From: Selaginella moellendorffii
Lineage: Eukaryota > Streptophyta > Lycopodiopsida > Selaginellales > Selaginellaceae
Length of the DNA stretch: 58,078 nucleotides
Assembly (NCBI RefSeq): GCF_000143415.4
Contig: NW_003314396.1
Location: 247,046-305,123, forward strand
Direction of reading: 5' to 3'
Part shown: positions 1 to 9,217 of the stretch, one piece after another
Layout: each line of letters opens with the position of its first letter
Position numbering within the stretch: position 1 is the first letter of the stretch
Notes under the pieces: model-generated
Told to the model about the DNA's origin: nothing
Database searches by the model: none
Seen by the model: the letters and a program-made list of their open reading frames with translations, nothing else
Translations under genes and position numbers: made by a program

Positions 1-99
1 CATGTGACACGTGGCACATGGACGGTGTAGGTTCCGCTTCGTGGTGTTATCCTATGGTGAATCACCATAGGATAAAGGGTAAAAACCACGTGCGCTACA
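1..99 (+). mobile_element. 3' end of the 5' LTR of F1 LARD-like element, copy 1
   Basis: The sequence matches the last 99 bases of the F1 LTR seen complete at 14,217-15,366. It ends with GTGCGCTACA and is followed at once by a primer-binding site. A perfect 13-bp stem with a 3-nt loop lies at 47-75, just before the LTR end. The rest of this LTR lies upstream of the window. Confidence 0.85.
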
Positions 100-1263
100 T
101 TTGGTATCAGAGGATGAGTCTTAGCAAATACTATTCAATGAGATTGGGCAACTAGTCTTGTTGCATACGCAAAGATGAAAACAATGATCCGAGTGGGTAC
201 ACGTTGCGGTGCTAAGGTTTCGTAAAGGTTCCTTGGGTATGGATTTGGTTACCTTTTTTTTTTGTTTTATATTATATGAGCTTGCTCTTGGGCTCATAAG
301 AAGGATTGAGTTATTCCAGTAGCACAAGTTTGTGCTTGGGCTCGTAAGTGAGGCACATTAGCAACTTGAAGTTATACTTTGAGTTGGCAGGATTAATGTA
401 AGCCTATCGGTGGTTCCATGTACTATGGTTAAAATAAACCTTCCTTGGATTTGCTATGAGTGGCAAATAGGCTGGTCTGTAGCTGTTTAGCACGACACTA
501 GTGGATCCTTTCTAGGCATGATTACAAGTGGATCAACCAAGACTGTAGGGATAAGTCTATTGATTCAAGTAATCATTATTATGCTCTCTTATAAACTTTT
601 CTTAGATTGGACTGAAGGTAGTGCAAAAGCAAGCATGAGGTTTGGTCAAAGATGAGACCGAAAAGAGAGTCGTTAGGGACGAAGGATCAAACATGTAAAT
701 CATTTTCTCTTCTTGGAGATATGCTTTGCAACGAGGTGTTAACTCATTGCTTGTGTTCACAGTATGTAATCAAGGGTCTCTATCTTGATGCATGTTAAAA
801 ATGATGGTCTTCTAAGTGGTGAGCTATGGGATGGATAGTGGTGAAGCGCTAAAGCATTTTGTCTAGACTTGCTATTGGAAGACTTAGGTTGCAATATTCA
901 ATTCTTTTCCGAAGAACCTTGCTATTGCTCCTTGAGTAATTTGGTGTTGGATTAGTCTTGAGTTTGGTTGGAGAGAGTGTGGCATTAGCTTGTCCGTGTT
1001 GTGAACAAAAGTTAGTGGTGTTAGGTGTTGTAAATCTCTATCGGTGGGGTATAGCATTTATGTTGCATTTTGTCGAATCGAGTTGACACTTGATATTCAC
1101 ACAAACCTTTAAAGTAATGACATAGGCATTATTCATAGTGTTGCTTGATTGATGATCATGTGATTGTGATTTTATATCATATCCATGTGATAGTGAGCAA
1201 TAAGTTTACAAAGTTGCTTGGTTAATTAATGATCAACCCCAAAGTGGTTGATGGTGAAACTAG
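100..1263 (+). mobile_element. F1 copy 1, internal region, left part
   Basis: This stretch is closely similar to 15,367-16,536 of the complete F1 copy. TGGTATCAGAG at 102-112 is the site complementary to the 3' end of initiator tRNA-Met. No reading frame of note is present, as in the other copy, so the element is non-coding (LARD-like). It is broken at 1,263 by the F2 element. Confidence 0.8.
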
Positions 1264-2394
1264 TGTAAAGAACCAACTCCCGGAGGTGTTGTAGGCTAAA
1301 GGATCCCTGAAAGCATGATCAAAATGATAAAGAGTTCATTGGATGAAGCTGAGTCTGAGATCGAGTCCAAGACCAACTCTGAGACCGAGTTTGAGATAGA
1401 GTTCGGGATCGAGTTTGAGGCCAACTTGGAGACCGAGTTGGAGACTGAGTTCGAGATAGAGTCTGAGATCTGAGATCGGGTCCAAGACCAAGTCCGAGGT
1501 CGAGTCCGAAGTTGAGTCTGAGATTGGGTTCGAGATCGAGTTTGAGATCAAGTCCGAAGTCGGGTCCGAGATCGAGTCTGAGATCGAGTCCGAGACCGAG
1601 TCCGAGTACTAATATAGGTCAAGGGGTGAAAGCCCAAAGCATGCGTCTCCCATGGAGGGGCTGCAGGGGGTTCCAAAAGTAAAGTAGGGATAGTGAGGTC
1701 CAAGAACCAGTCTTGAAGGAACTCTCCAATGGTGTTTCCAAACTGACTTGAGGTTGAGACTGGGGCCAAGGGGCCTTGGGTGAGAGTGAGCATGGACTCA
1801 GGTGGTGCCAGAGGGGCCACCCAAAAAAGTGCTCAAGAGCAGCTCCCACTCCCAAAAGGGAAACTGACTGCGGTGCTCTCGACTCATGTGGAGTGGTGCC
1901 ACATTTGAGTACCTTGTGGCTCATTGGTCCTGGCCCTTCCTAGGGGCTTGGGCCTTCCCTTCGGGATGGAAGTGGGGGGGGTAGAGGTACCCATATCAGG
2001 TTGTTAGGCCACGGTGTTTCACCCCGATGTTTCGAAGCAAGTGTTGCACTTAAGGCTTGGGATTTAGAGGATCCCATGATCAAGTCTTGTTGTACCAAGA
2101 GATGTTAGGAATCTGGAGGCTTGGTGTGCTTGGCTACTTGTGCCTGCGGGGAGTGTAGCCGAACCTTAAGTTCAGTCTAACCGGGGAGGGGGATTGGGAG
2201 AGATTTGGGAATCCGTGGATGGATAGCTAATGCTCTGTTGCTCATGTAGTAAGTAGTTGAAACCAAGTGGGACCAAGTAGGAGCTGGTACAATAGGCGAG
2301 AACCTTGGCGAGGGAACTTAGCAAAAGCCAAGGTAGTGTTGGTCGGATAGACGAGGTAAGCTGGCAAATTAGAAAAGAAAATTTGTGGGTTACA
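1264..2394 (+). mobile_element. F2 chromovirus copy 1, 5' LTR
   Basis: The LTR starts TGTAAAGAACCAACTC and ends GGGTTACA, so it has TG...CA ends, 1,131 bp in all. The primer site follows at 2,398-2,409. The partner LTR is at 5,303-6,469. Bases about 1,345-1,610 are a degenerate hexamer array (GAGTCC, GAGACC, GAGATC) that differs in length between copies. Confidence 0.85.
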
Positions 2395-2397
2395 ATT

Positions 2398-2409
2398 TGG
2401 TATCAGAGC
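2398..2409 (+). other. Primer-binding site of F2 (initiator tRNA-Met)
   Basis: TGGTATCAGAGC is exactly the sequence that pairs with the 3' end of plant initiator tRNA-Met, and it sits 3 nt after the LTR end, as expected for an LTR retrotransposon. Confidence 0.85.
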
Positions 2410-2453
2410 CTTTTCCTCAGTTCTAGCGAAGGATACAGGCAGATTGCTGGGAG

Positions 2454-2820
2454 ATGGCAAAGGCAAGGTGGAAACAAACCAAGGCAAAGACAGAACCTCC
2501 TCTAGAGCTGGAGCCTCCGGTTGAACAAGAGGCTATGGATGAAGAATCCTTGCATGAGGAGGACTCCAGTGAGGAAACTTCCAAATAGGAGTCCAGTGGT
2601 GAGGTTCGGTCGTCCAAGGCTCGATTGGACGTGCTAGAAGGACAATTGGCATAGCCCAATGCCCTGCAGAAGACTCTTGTTCGCAAGCTAAAGTGTGACG
2701 AGAAGCGGAAGAAAAGGCGAAAGACTACGGATGCTGGTAGCGTAGAAGGTGCAGACCCTTTGGCAGGGACTGAGGCAAAACCAAACAAGGTCGAATAGAC
2801 GGAAGTGGAATCAGTCCCTC
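2454..2820 (+). pseudogene. gag start, F2 copy 1 (broken)
   Basis: Translation from the ATG at 2,454 gives an acidic N-terminus rich in E and P, then a coiled-coil-like stretch and a basic KRKKRRK segment. Three in-frame TAG codons interrupt it. The same start recurs at 6,528 and, on the minus strand, from 36,620. Most of gag (capsid, zinc knuckle) and the protease are missing here, and the frame runs into reverse transcriptase near 2,840. Confidence 0.7.
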
Positions 2821-2839
2821 AAGTAGTTCATTGTGTTGG

Positions 2840-4470
2840 ACCAATTTCAGGATATCATGCCGGAGGAGCTACCGGCGGGGTTGCCCCTTGCACGGCCAAT
2901 AGAACATAAGATTGAGCTGGTCGAGGGTGCTGAGGCGGTGGTTTTTCCCCCCTATCGTTTGAACGAAAAAGAACTCGAGGAGCTCAAGCGGCAACTATAG
3001 GAGTTGGTGGACAAAGGGTATGTTAGGTTGAGCAAGTCGCCGTATGGGGTGCCGGTGTTATTTGTGAAGAAGAAAGATGGATTTATGCACATGTGCATAG
3101 ACTACCGGTTGCTCAACAAGTTTACAAAGAAGAACAAGTACCCTTTACCAAGGATTAAGGACCTATTCGATAGGTTGGGAAAGGCAAAATACATCTTGAT
3201 TATTAACCTAAGGTCAGGATACTACCAGATCAGGGTAGCAGAGGAAGATGTCGAGAAGACAACTTGTCGAACAAGGTATGGGAGCTTTGAGTTTTTAGTG
3301 ATGCCCTTCAGGCTATGCAATGTGTCGGCAACGTTTTCGGCGTTGATGAACCACATCTTTGTACTCTATTTGGATCACTTTGTGGTCGTCTATATTGACA
3401 ACATCTTGATCTATAGCGAAACGCTAAAGGAGCATGCCGAACACTTGACGAAGATGTTTGAGAAACTAAAGGAACACCAACTGTATGCTAAAGAGAGCAA
3501 ATGTGACTTTGCTCAACAAGAGGTAAAGTTTCTCGAGCATGTGGTGGGCAAGGACGGGCTCAAGATGGACCCTAAAAAGGTCCAAGTGATCCAAGATTGG
3601 GAGTGACCATCGAATGTACACGAGTTAAGGACAATCTTGGGGCTATGCAACTACTACTAAAAGTTTATCATACACTATTTGAGAGTAGCCCTATCCTTAA
3701 CATACCAAATGGGAAAAGGGAAGATGGTATGGACAGCAGAATGCAAGGCAGCATTTGTCCACCTCAAAGGGAAGTTGAGGAAGGCTCCTGTGTTGGCGTT
3801 ACTAGACTGTGGTAAAGACTTTGAGGTAGAAATGGATGCTTCAGACTTTGCATTGGGCACAGTTTTGAAGCAAGACAACCATCCAATAACATTCTTCTTG
3901 AAGAAAATGGACAAGGCTCAGCAAAAGTGGCATGCCCACAAGAAGGAATTGTTCGCGGTGGTCAAGGCACTCAAGGAGTGGTGACACTACCTTGGGAGAC
4001 ACTTCAATATGTACACGGACAATGTGGCAACAAAACACTTCTTGACAGACGGACAAATGAAAAGGGTGAATACGCAATTGGAGGATTATTTGCGATGCTA
4101 TGTCTTAGGAGACCAGACCGATTGGGTAAGTCATTTGAGACTTGCAAAAATGTGTTATAACAACTCACCACATTCGAGTACCAGGGTGAGTCCATGGGAA
4201 GTCATGAATGGGCAAACTATTGAAGGTCCTATAGAGCTTGGCGTGGCCAAGTACCATAGAGAGTTACCCGTAGTGGAGGCATTCATGGTGGAAAGACTCA
4301 ACATTTGGAATCTGGTGAGGGATTCCTTGGAACGGGATCAACAAAGGCAAACCAAATATGCAAACCAGAAGCGTTGGGATGTAGAGTTCCAAGCTGGGGA
4401 GAAGGTGTTGCTAAACACTAAGAACCTCAGGCTGCCAAATGGGATCAACTGGAAGTTGACCCAAAGGTAA
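2840..4470 (+). pseudogene. Ty3/gypsy pol: RT, RNase H and integrase tail, F2 copy 1
   Basis: In order I read a reverse transcriptase (about 2,860-3,610, with [14 protein letters not shown] and [11 protein letters not shown] blocks), RNase H (about 3,700-4,040, with DASDFALG and TDNVATKHFL) and the end of the integrase core plus its C-terminal part (about 4,044-4,470, with YNNSPHSSTRVSPWE). The catalytic box reads YIDN instead of YIDD, and the first aspartate block reads INLRSG instead of LDLRSG, so polymerase activity is lost. In-frame stops occur near 2,998, 3,604, 3,657 and 3,982. Most of the integrase is missing because of a deletion at 4,034-4,043 (see findings). Confidence 0.85.
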
Positions 4471-4489
4471 AAATGCATGTAATCTTGGA

Positions 4490-4899
4490 ATTGAATTGAT
4501 CTTGAGTTCCTTAAGTAGGTTCGTGGGGCCTTATGAGATTGAGGCACGAATCGGTAAAGTGGCTTACCGTCTCTGACTTCCTCGAGAATGGGGAAGATAC
4601 ACCCAGTGTTCCATGTGAACTTACTCAAGCCGTACTTTGAGAATCCGCTTCGCAAGGACCAAGTAAGACCTTTACCTGAGGTTATCCAAGGGGAGGAGGA
4701 ATACAAAGTCGAGGCCATCCTCAATGCGCACAAGAGCAAGCGACAAGGACACGAGGTGAGAGAGTTCCATGTGAAGTGGAAAGGATTTCCACACTGCGAA
4801 GCAACATGGGAACTGGAGGAGAACCTAGTGAACGCACGAGATCTAGTGGAGGAATTTCTGCAAGATAGAACTCTATGTACTTATGCAAAGTTCAATTAA
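4490..4899 (+). pseudogene. Integrase C-terminus with chromodomain, F2 copy 1
   Basis: The frame contains the FVGPYEIEARIGKVAYRL-type integrase tail, then a spacer with [14 protein letters not shown], and ends in a chromodomain (REFHVKWKGFPHCEATWE, then LEENL and LVEEFL). A chromodomain at the end of pol places F2 among the chromovirus branch of Ty3/gypsy elements. In known chromoviruses it steers integration to particular chromatin. The segment is separated from upstream pol by stop codons, so this copy is not functional. Confidence 0.85.
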
Positions 4900-5302
4900 A
4901 GTATCAATTTGTGAAGTTGAGCAATGGCATATGTTGGGACCCGAAGGCGCGCCGAAGGTAAGCTAATTAGCATGGGTTAGCTAGGTTGACCAGGCGTAGG
5001 GCACTATGTCTGACTACCCGTGGGGATGTCGAATCCGTAAACGTATTCTACAGAGGTTGGGTTCAAATCCCAACCCCCTAGTAAAACACGGTTGGGTTCA
5101 AGTCCCGACCCCATACTAGGGCGTGGTGAGGTGAGGGGTATAGGGACACCTATATTCCATTGTCATGGGCTCTTGGCTAAGGAGGCTAACTTAGGCACAC
5201 CGCTAAGTGGGGGGATGCCCCCAAAAACATGGTCAACAAGTCGTAGGATTTTAAAAGAGACATTCGATGATGGCATCGAACTTCTTCTATGGGTGGTGGA
5301 GT
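4900..5302 (+). mobile_element. F2 3' non-coding region and polypurine tract
   Basis: No coding capacity. Two tRNA T-arm-like hairpins lie at 5,055-5,075 and 5,090-5,110. The block ends with the purine/T-rich tract GGGTGGTGGAGT directly before the 3' LTR. The same block recurs at 42,080-42,488 and, diverged, at 57,690-58,078. Confidence 0.7.
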
Positions 5303-6469
5303 TGTAAGGAACCAACTCCCCGAGGTGTTGTAGGCTAAAGGATCCCCGAAAGCATGATCGAAATGATAAAGAGTTCATCGGATGGGACTATGTCTGAGAT
5401 CGAGTTCAAGACCGACTCTGAGACTGAGTTCGAGATAGAGTCCGGGATTGAGTCCGAGGCCGACTGGGAGACCGAGTTCGAGACTAAGTTCGGGACCGAG
5501 TTTGAGACTGAGTTCGAGACAGAGTCCGAGATCCGAGATCGGGTCCAAGACCGAGTCCGAGGTCGAGTCCGAGATTGAGTCCGAGATCGGGTCTGAGATC
5601 GAGTCCGAGATCAAGTCCGAGACTGAGTCCGAATTCGGGTCCGAGATTGAGTCTGAGATTGAGTCCGAGACTGAGTCCGGGTACTAATACAGGTCAAGGG
5701 GTGAAAGCCCAAAGCATGCGTCTGCCATGTGGGGCCTGCAGGGGGTTCCAAAAGTATAGTAGGGATAGTGAGGTCCAAGAACCAGTCTTGAAGGAACTCT
5801 CCAGTGGTGCTTCCAAACTGACTTGAGGTTGAGACTGGGGCCGAGGGGCCTTGGGTGGGAGTGAGCATAGACTCGGGTGGTGTCGGAGGGGCCACCCAAG
5901 GAAGTGCTCAAGAGCAGCTCCCACTCCCAAAAGGGAAACCGACTGCAGTGCTCCAGGCTCATGTGGAGTGGTGCCCCACTTGAATACCTTATGGCTCATT
6001 GGTCCTAGCCCTTCCTAGGGGCTTGGGCTTTCCCTTCGGGATGGAAGTGGGGGGCTAGAGGTACCCATACCGGGCCGTTAGGCCACGGTGTTTCACCCCG
6101 ATGTTTCGAAACAAGTGTTGCACCTAAGCCTTGGGATTTAGAGGATCCCATGATCAAGTCTTGTTGTACCAAGAGATATTAGGACCCTGGAGGCTTGGTG
6201 TGCTTGGCTGCTTGTGCTTGCGGGGAGTGTAACCGAACCTTAAGTCTAGTCTAACCCGGGGAGGGGGATTGGGAGAGATTTGGGAATCTGTGGATGGATG
6301 GCTAATGCTCTGTTGCTCGTGCAGTAAGTAGCTGAAACCAAGTGGGACCAAGTAGGAGCTGGTACAATAGGCGAGAACCTTGGCAAGGGAACTTAGCAAA
6401 AGCCAAGGTAGTGTTGGTCGGATAAATGAGGTAAGTTGGTAAATTAGAAAGGAAAATTTGTGGGTTACA
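5303..6469 (+). mobile_element. F2 copy 1, 3' LTR
   Basis: It starts TGTAAGGAACCAACTCCCC and ends GGGTTACA, 1,167 bp, close to the LTR at 1,264-2,394. It is followed not by host DNA but by another primer site and gag start (6,470-6,705). This gives LTR-internal-LTR-internal order, as produced by recombination between LTRs of tandem copies. Confidence 0.85.
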
Positions 6470-6705
6470 ATTTGCTATTAGAGCTTTTTCCTCAGTTCTA
6501 GCGAAGGATAGAGGCGGATTGCTAGGAGATGGCAAAGGCAAGGTGGAAACAAACCAAGGCGGAGACGGAACCTCCTCCAGAGCTGGAGCCTCTAGTCGAA
6601 CAAGAGGCTATGGATGAGGAATTCTTACATGAGGAGGACTCTAGTGAGGAAACTTCCAAACAAGAGTCCGGTGGTGAGGTTTGGTCGTCCAAGGCTTGAT
6701 TGCAC
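6470..6705 (+). mobile_element. Second F2 internal start (primer site and gag fragment)
   Basis: It repeats 2,395-2,630: a decayed primer site (TTTGCTATTAGAGC), then the gag ATG at 6,528 and about 55 codons. It stops abruptly in the sequence GGCTTGATTG, where F1 sequence resumes. Confidence 0.75.
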
Positions 6706-7098
6706 TTTGATTTCTTCTTTAGCATTGAGACTCATGAGACTATGAGACTCGTGATCATTATTAAGCAAGACTTGGCTATAGGCTTCTTCGAGCTTTTGGT
6801 TCCTTGACTTTTGTGCTAATTATTCCATTTGTTAGAAGTTGTTGGTGAAGGCATTTTAGTTTCTAGCTTCAATGTTGAAGTTAGTATTTGCATCTAGCAA
6901 TCATTGGTCATGATTGGCTATCATGTAGGATAGGTAATTATTCTTATTAAAAAGTTTTGCTTAATTATTGTTGATATAGAATGATTTGCCATTCTTCCGG
7001 ATGGTGAATTTCTTTCTTCAACAATGATTATGCATCTCTCTTTTGATGGGAGCATTAATGATCTTTCATGATGGTTAGTTATTCTCTTTGATGGCTTA
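6706..7098 (+). mobile_element. F1 copy 1, internal region, resumed
   Basis: The sequence matches 18,837-19,251 of the complete F1 copy. About 2.3 kb of F1 sequence (16,536-18,836 equivalent) is missing at the F2 junction, so the F2 block is not a simple insertion. F1 stops at GATGGCTTA, where the inverted-repeat unit begins. Confidence 0.75.
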
Positions 7099-7122
7099 AA
7101 GCTCTATTTCGTTAAAGTGGGA
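7099..7122 (+). repeat. Left terminal inverted repeat candidate (24 bp)
   Basis: It begins AAGCTCTATTTCG and is the exact reverse complement of 25,111-25,134. Past 24 bp the two ends diverge, but both keep a second GGGA/TCCC block nearby. Confidence 0.6.
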
Positions 7123-7905
7123 TTTATTCAGTAAAATGGGACTAGGTACAAATTTTCAAGTATTTGAAAATGACGTGAAATTATATGTTTTTTGTCCAGG
7201 GGCTAGACATATCTGGGGAATGGTGACTAGCACGGTGACTTTGTGTCCAGACTGAGTCCATCTGGTTGTATAATAAATCTCATTGTCAAAGTGAACAAGC
7301 CGAATCTGAAGCTAAAGAAGAGCGATGGCATGCGCGCACACACTATTTTTTTGTTCATTGAGCGTGTGGTGAGCTTTCCAAGATGAACGTCATTCCTATT
7401 AGCCAGACATATAACTTAATGGTGAGAACATTTAGATATTATTCAATGTTATCTTTTTCTAACGAATCTAATTATGAAGGTGTAGCAAGAGGCATTGCTA
7501 GTCTGGAGAAGTCATTTAACTCATTTGACCCTTAGTGTATTTTCATGAAACTAAATAACATTCATATTATTAAGGAATTTCTCTAGTACCTTTTTTTTAC
7601 GACATAGAGGCTTGCATTTCTTTCAAAGGTGATTTAGTAAAAGGCCTGAGGGCACATGCCATTCTATTTCTCAAACCGGTATTAAGATATCCTAGTGCAA
7701 AGGGAAAAAGGTATTTGGTGATCAAGTAAATGGCATGAGGGCACATGCCATTATAAGCCTAAGCGCTAGTGGACACCTCCTTTTTGGTGTCACGCCTCAC
7801 GCCATCACGCCATGCCATCACGCCTCCTCTGATTCAGATTCGGATTGTTCACCTTGAAATAAAATATATTAAAAACTTAGTAAAGGAATATTAATGAATC
7901 TCACC
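7123..7905. other. Non-coding 3' flank of the DUF7869-like gene
   Basis: No reading frame seen. It contains palindrome copies at 7,325-7,346 and 7,643-7,663 (decayed) and 7,729-7,752 (good), plus a cluster of half sites (CACGCC, GCCATCACG) at 7,789-7,826. Confidence 0.6.
7729..7752. repeat. 22-bp palindrome copy
   Basis: ATGGCATG and CATGCCAT arms surround a 6-nt centre. It sits about 1.8 kb past the end of the DUF7869-like frame's core, in its 3' flank. Confidence 0.75.
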
Positions 7906-9138
7906 TTAAACCCGGGTTATGAATGCTCTTGCTGCATCTCTTGCATGGTCTGGCAAGGTGATGGTGGCACTCTGCTTCCGCATCCAACCATGCACAACAT
8001 TATCCACCGATATGCTCATGCTGGGATCCCTTGGATTTAGCACCCATCTCTTTTCTAGGCAATCCTTCGTATATCCGAAACTTGGCTTGAACCACTCCAC
8101 AGTTACATTAAAGGAGTTAGTTTCCGCGTCCTCCTCTGCATCAGTGATGCAGCGCCCCACCCATATCATTTGTTTTTTATTACTGGGTCTGACAAGCACG
8201 ACCATTCCTTTGCAAACCTGTACTGGATTGAATGCTGAATCCGGCTTCTTGTTCCTCAGCCCACAATAGTGATCCTCAACATCGTTATCTGTCACTGCAT
8301 TTCCAGAGGACATTGTTCCGCTACTATCTGGTGCTCTGGGTTCTTGCCAAAAGGACTCTTCCAATTCTTCATATACAACTGGCCCATTTTGGATAGCAGA
8401 TATAATCTTCTCCCAGTATTCGAGCAAAGGCTTGCACCTCTGAAAATAGGATTCTCCACCAAACACCAACACCCTCTTCCAGAAGGCAATATGCTGTTTA
8501 ATCCCGGCCACTATACTTTCCTGCTCTTTGAGTCCATCCGGGTGCATCGGCCGTGGGGAACCCTGAGGAATCATAGGTTCCCAAGTTATGGGATCTCTCT
8601 TGAAGAGTTCAATGCCGTCCACTGGCAGCCACACTGTGTCCCATTCTCTCATCTTGTACCTCATCACTGGAGCACCGTCACGCATGCTGAAGTGAAATTG
8701 AAGAGGCTTGGAGTGGCCAATCAGCGTTTTGGATCCGTCCCTGATGTAGCCTCTTACAAACCCCTTAAAGTTTGGAACCTTTGTCACAAGTGCAGCTTCA
8801 ACAGTGCCTTTGATGCAATTTTGGAATTCATCGTAGAGTTGTGGGAGGGTGAGGACATTGGATTGCCGGAGGGACTCTGCCAGGTGACTGAACATGGCAT
8901 CGACGTCTTCATGAGTGTGCCCAACCATGAGAAAGCCAAGTGTAACCGTTTCAAATATGCCTTTGGCAACAAGCATCGCCAAGTACGCGAAGACGTACAT
9001 GTTTTTGTTCTCACTGCCAGTATTGTCTGTTTGGAGCAGAAGATGGGGTGGAAGGCCACATCGGCCACAAGAACTTCCTTGAGATTCTGCTTCGTTTGGA
9101 TAAGGCTGTGCATTCACCGGGCGACCAGCGTCGTCGGA

Positions 9139-9160
9139 ATGGCATGAGGCCTCACGTAAT
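9139..9160. repeat. 22-bp palindrome copy inside the DUF7869-like frame
   Basis: ATGGCATGAGGCCTCACGTAAT has one intact and one decayed arm. On the minus strand it encodes LREASCH, between the GHG block and the DNTGSEN motif. Confidence 0.65.
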
Positions 9161-9195
9161 AACCCTACAATCTGACGGCCAACATATTTATTGGG

Positions 9196-9217
9196 ATGGC
9201 ATGGGGCCCCACGCGAT
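9196..9217. repeat. 22-bp palindrome copy inside the DUF7869-like frame
   Basis: ATGGCATGGGGCCCCACGCG starts it; the centre GGGGCCCC is self-complementary. On the minus strand it encodes SRGAPCH. It lies 57 bp from the neighbouring copy, in what looks like a variable loop of the protein. Confidence 0.65.

Noticed and set aside
5055-5110. A tRNA gene
   Set aside because: Only a T-arm-like hairpin is present; no acceptor partner, D-arm or anticodon arm can be drawn.
8269-9147. 292-codon plus-strand frame
   Set aside because: It lies antisense to the DUF7869-like gene, whose minus-strand frame has clear domain motifs and an aligned relic at 55.7-56.2 kb.
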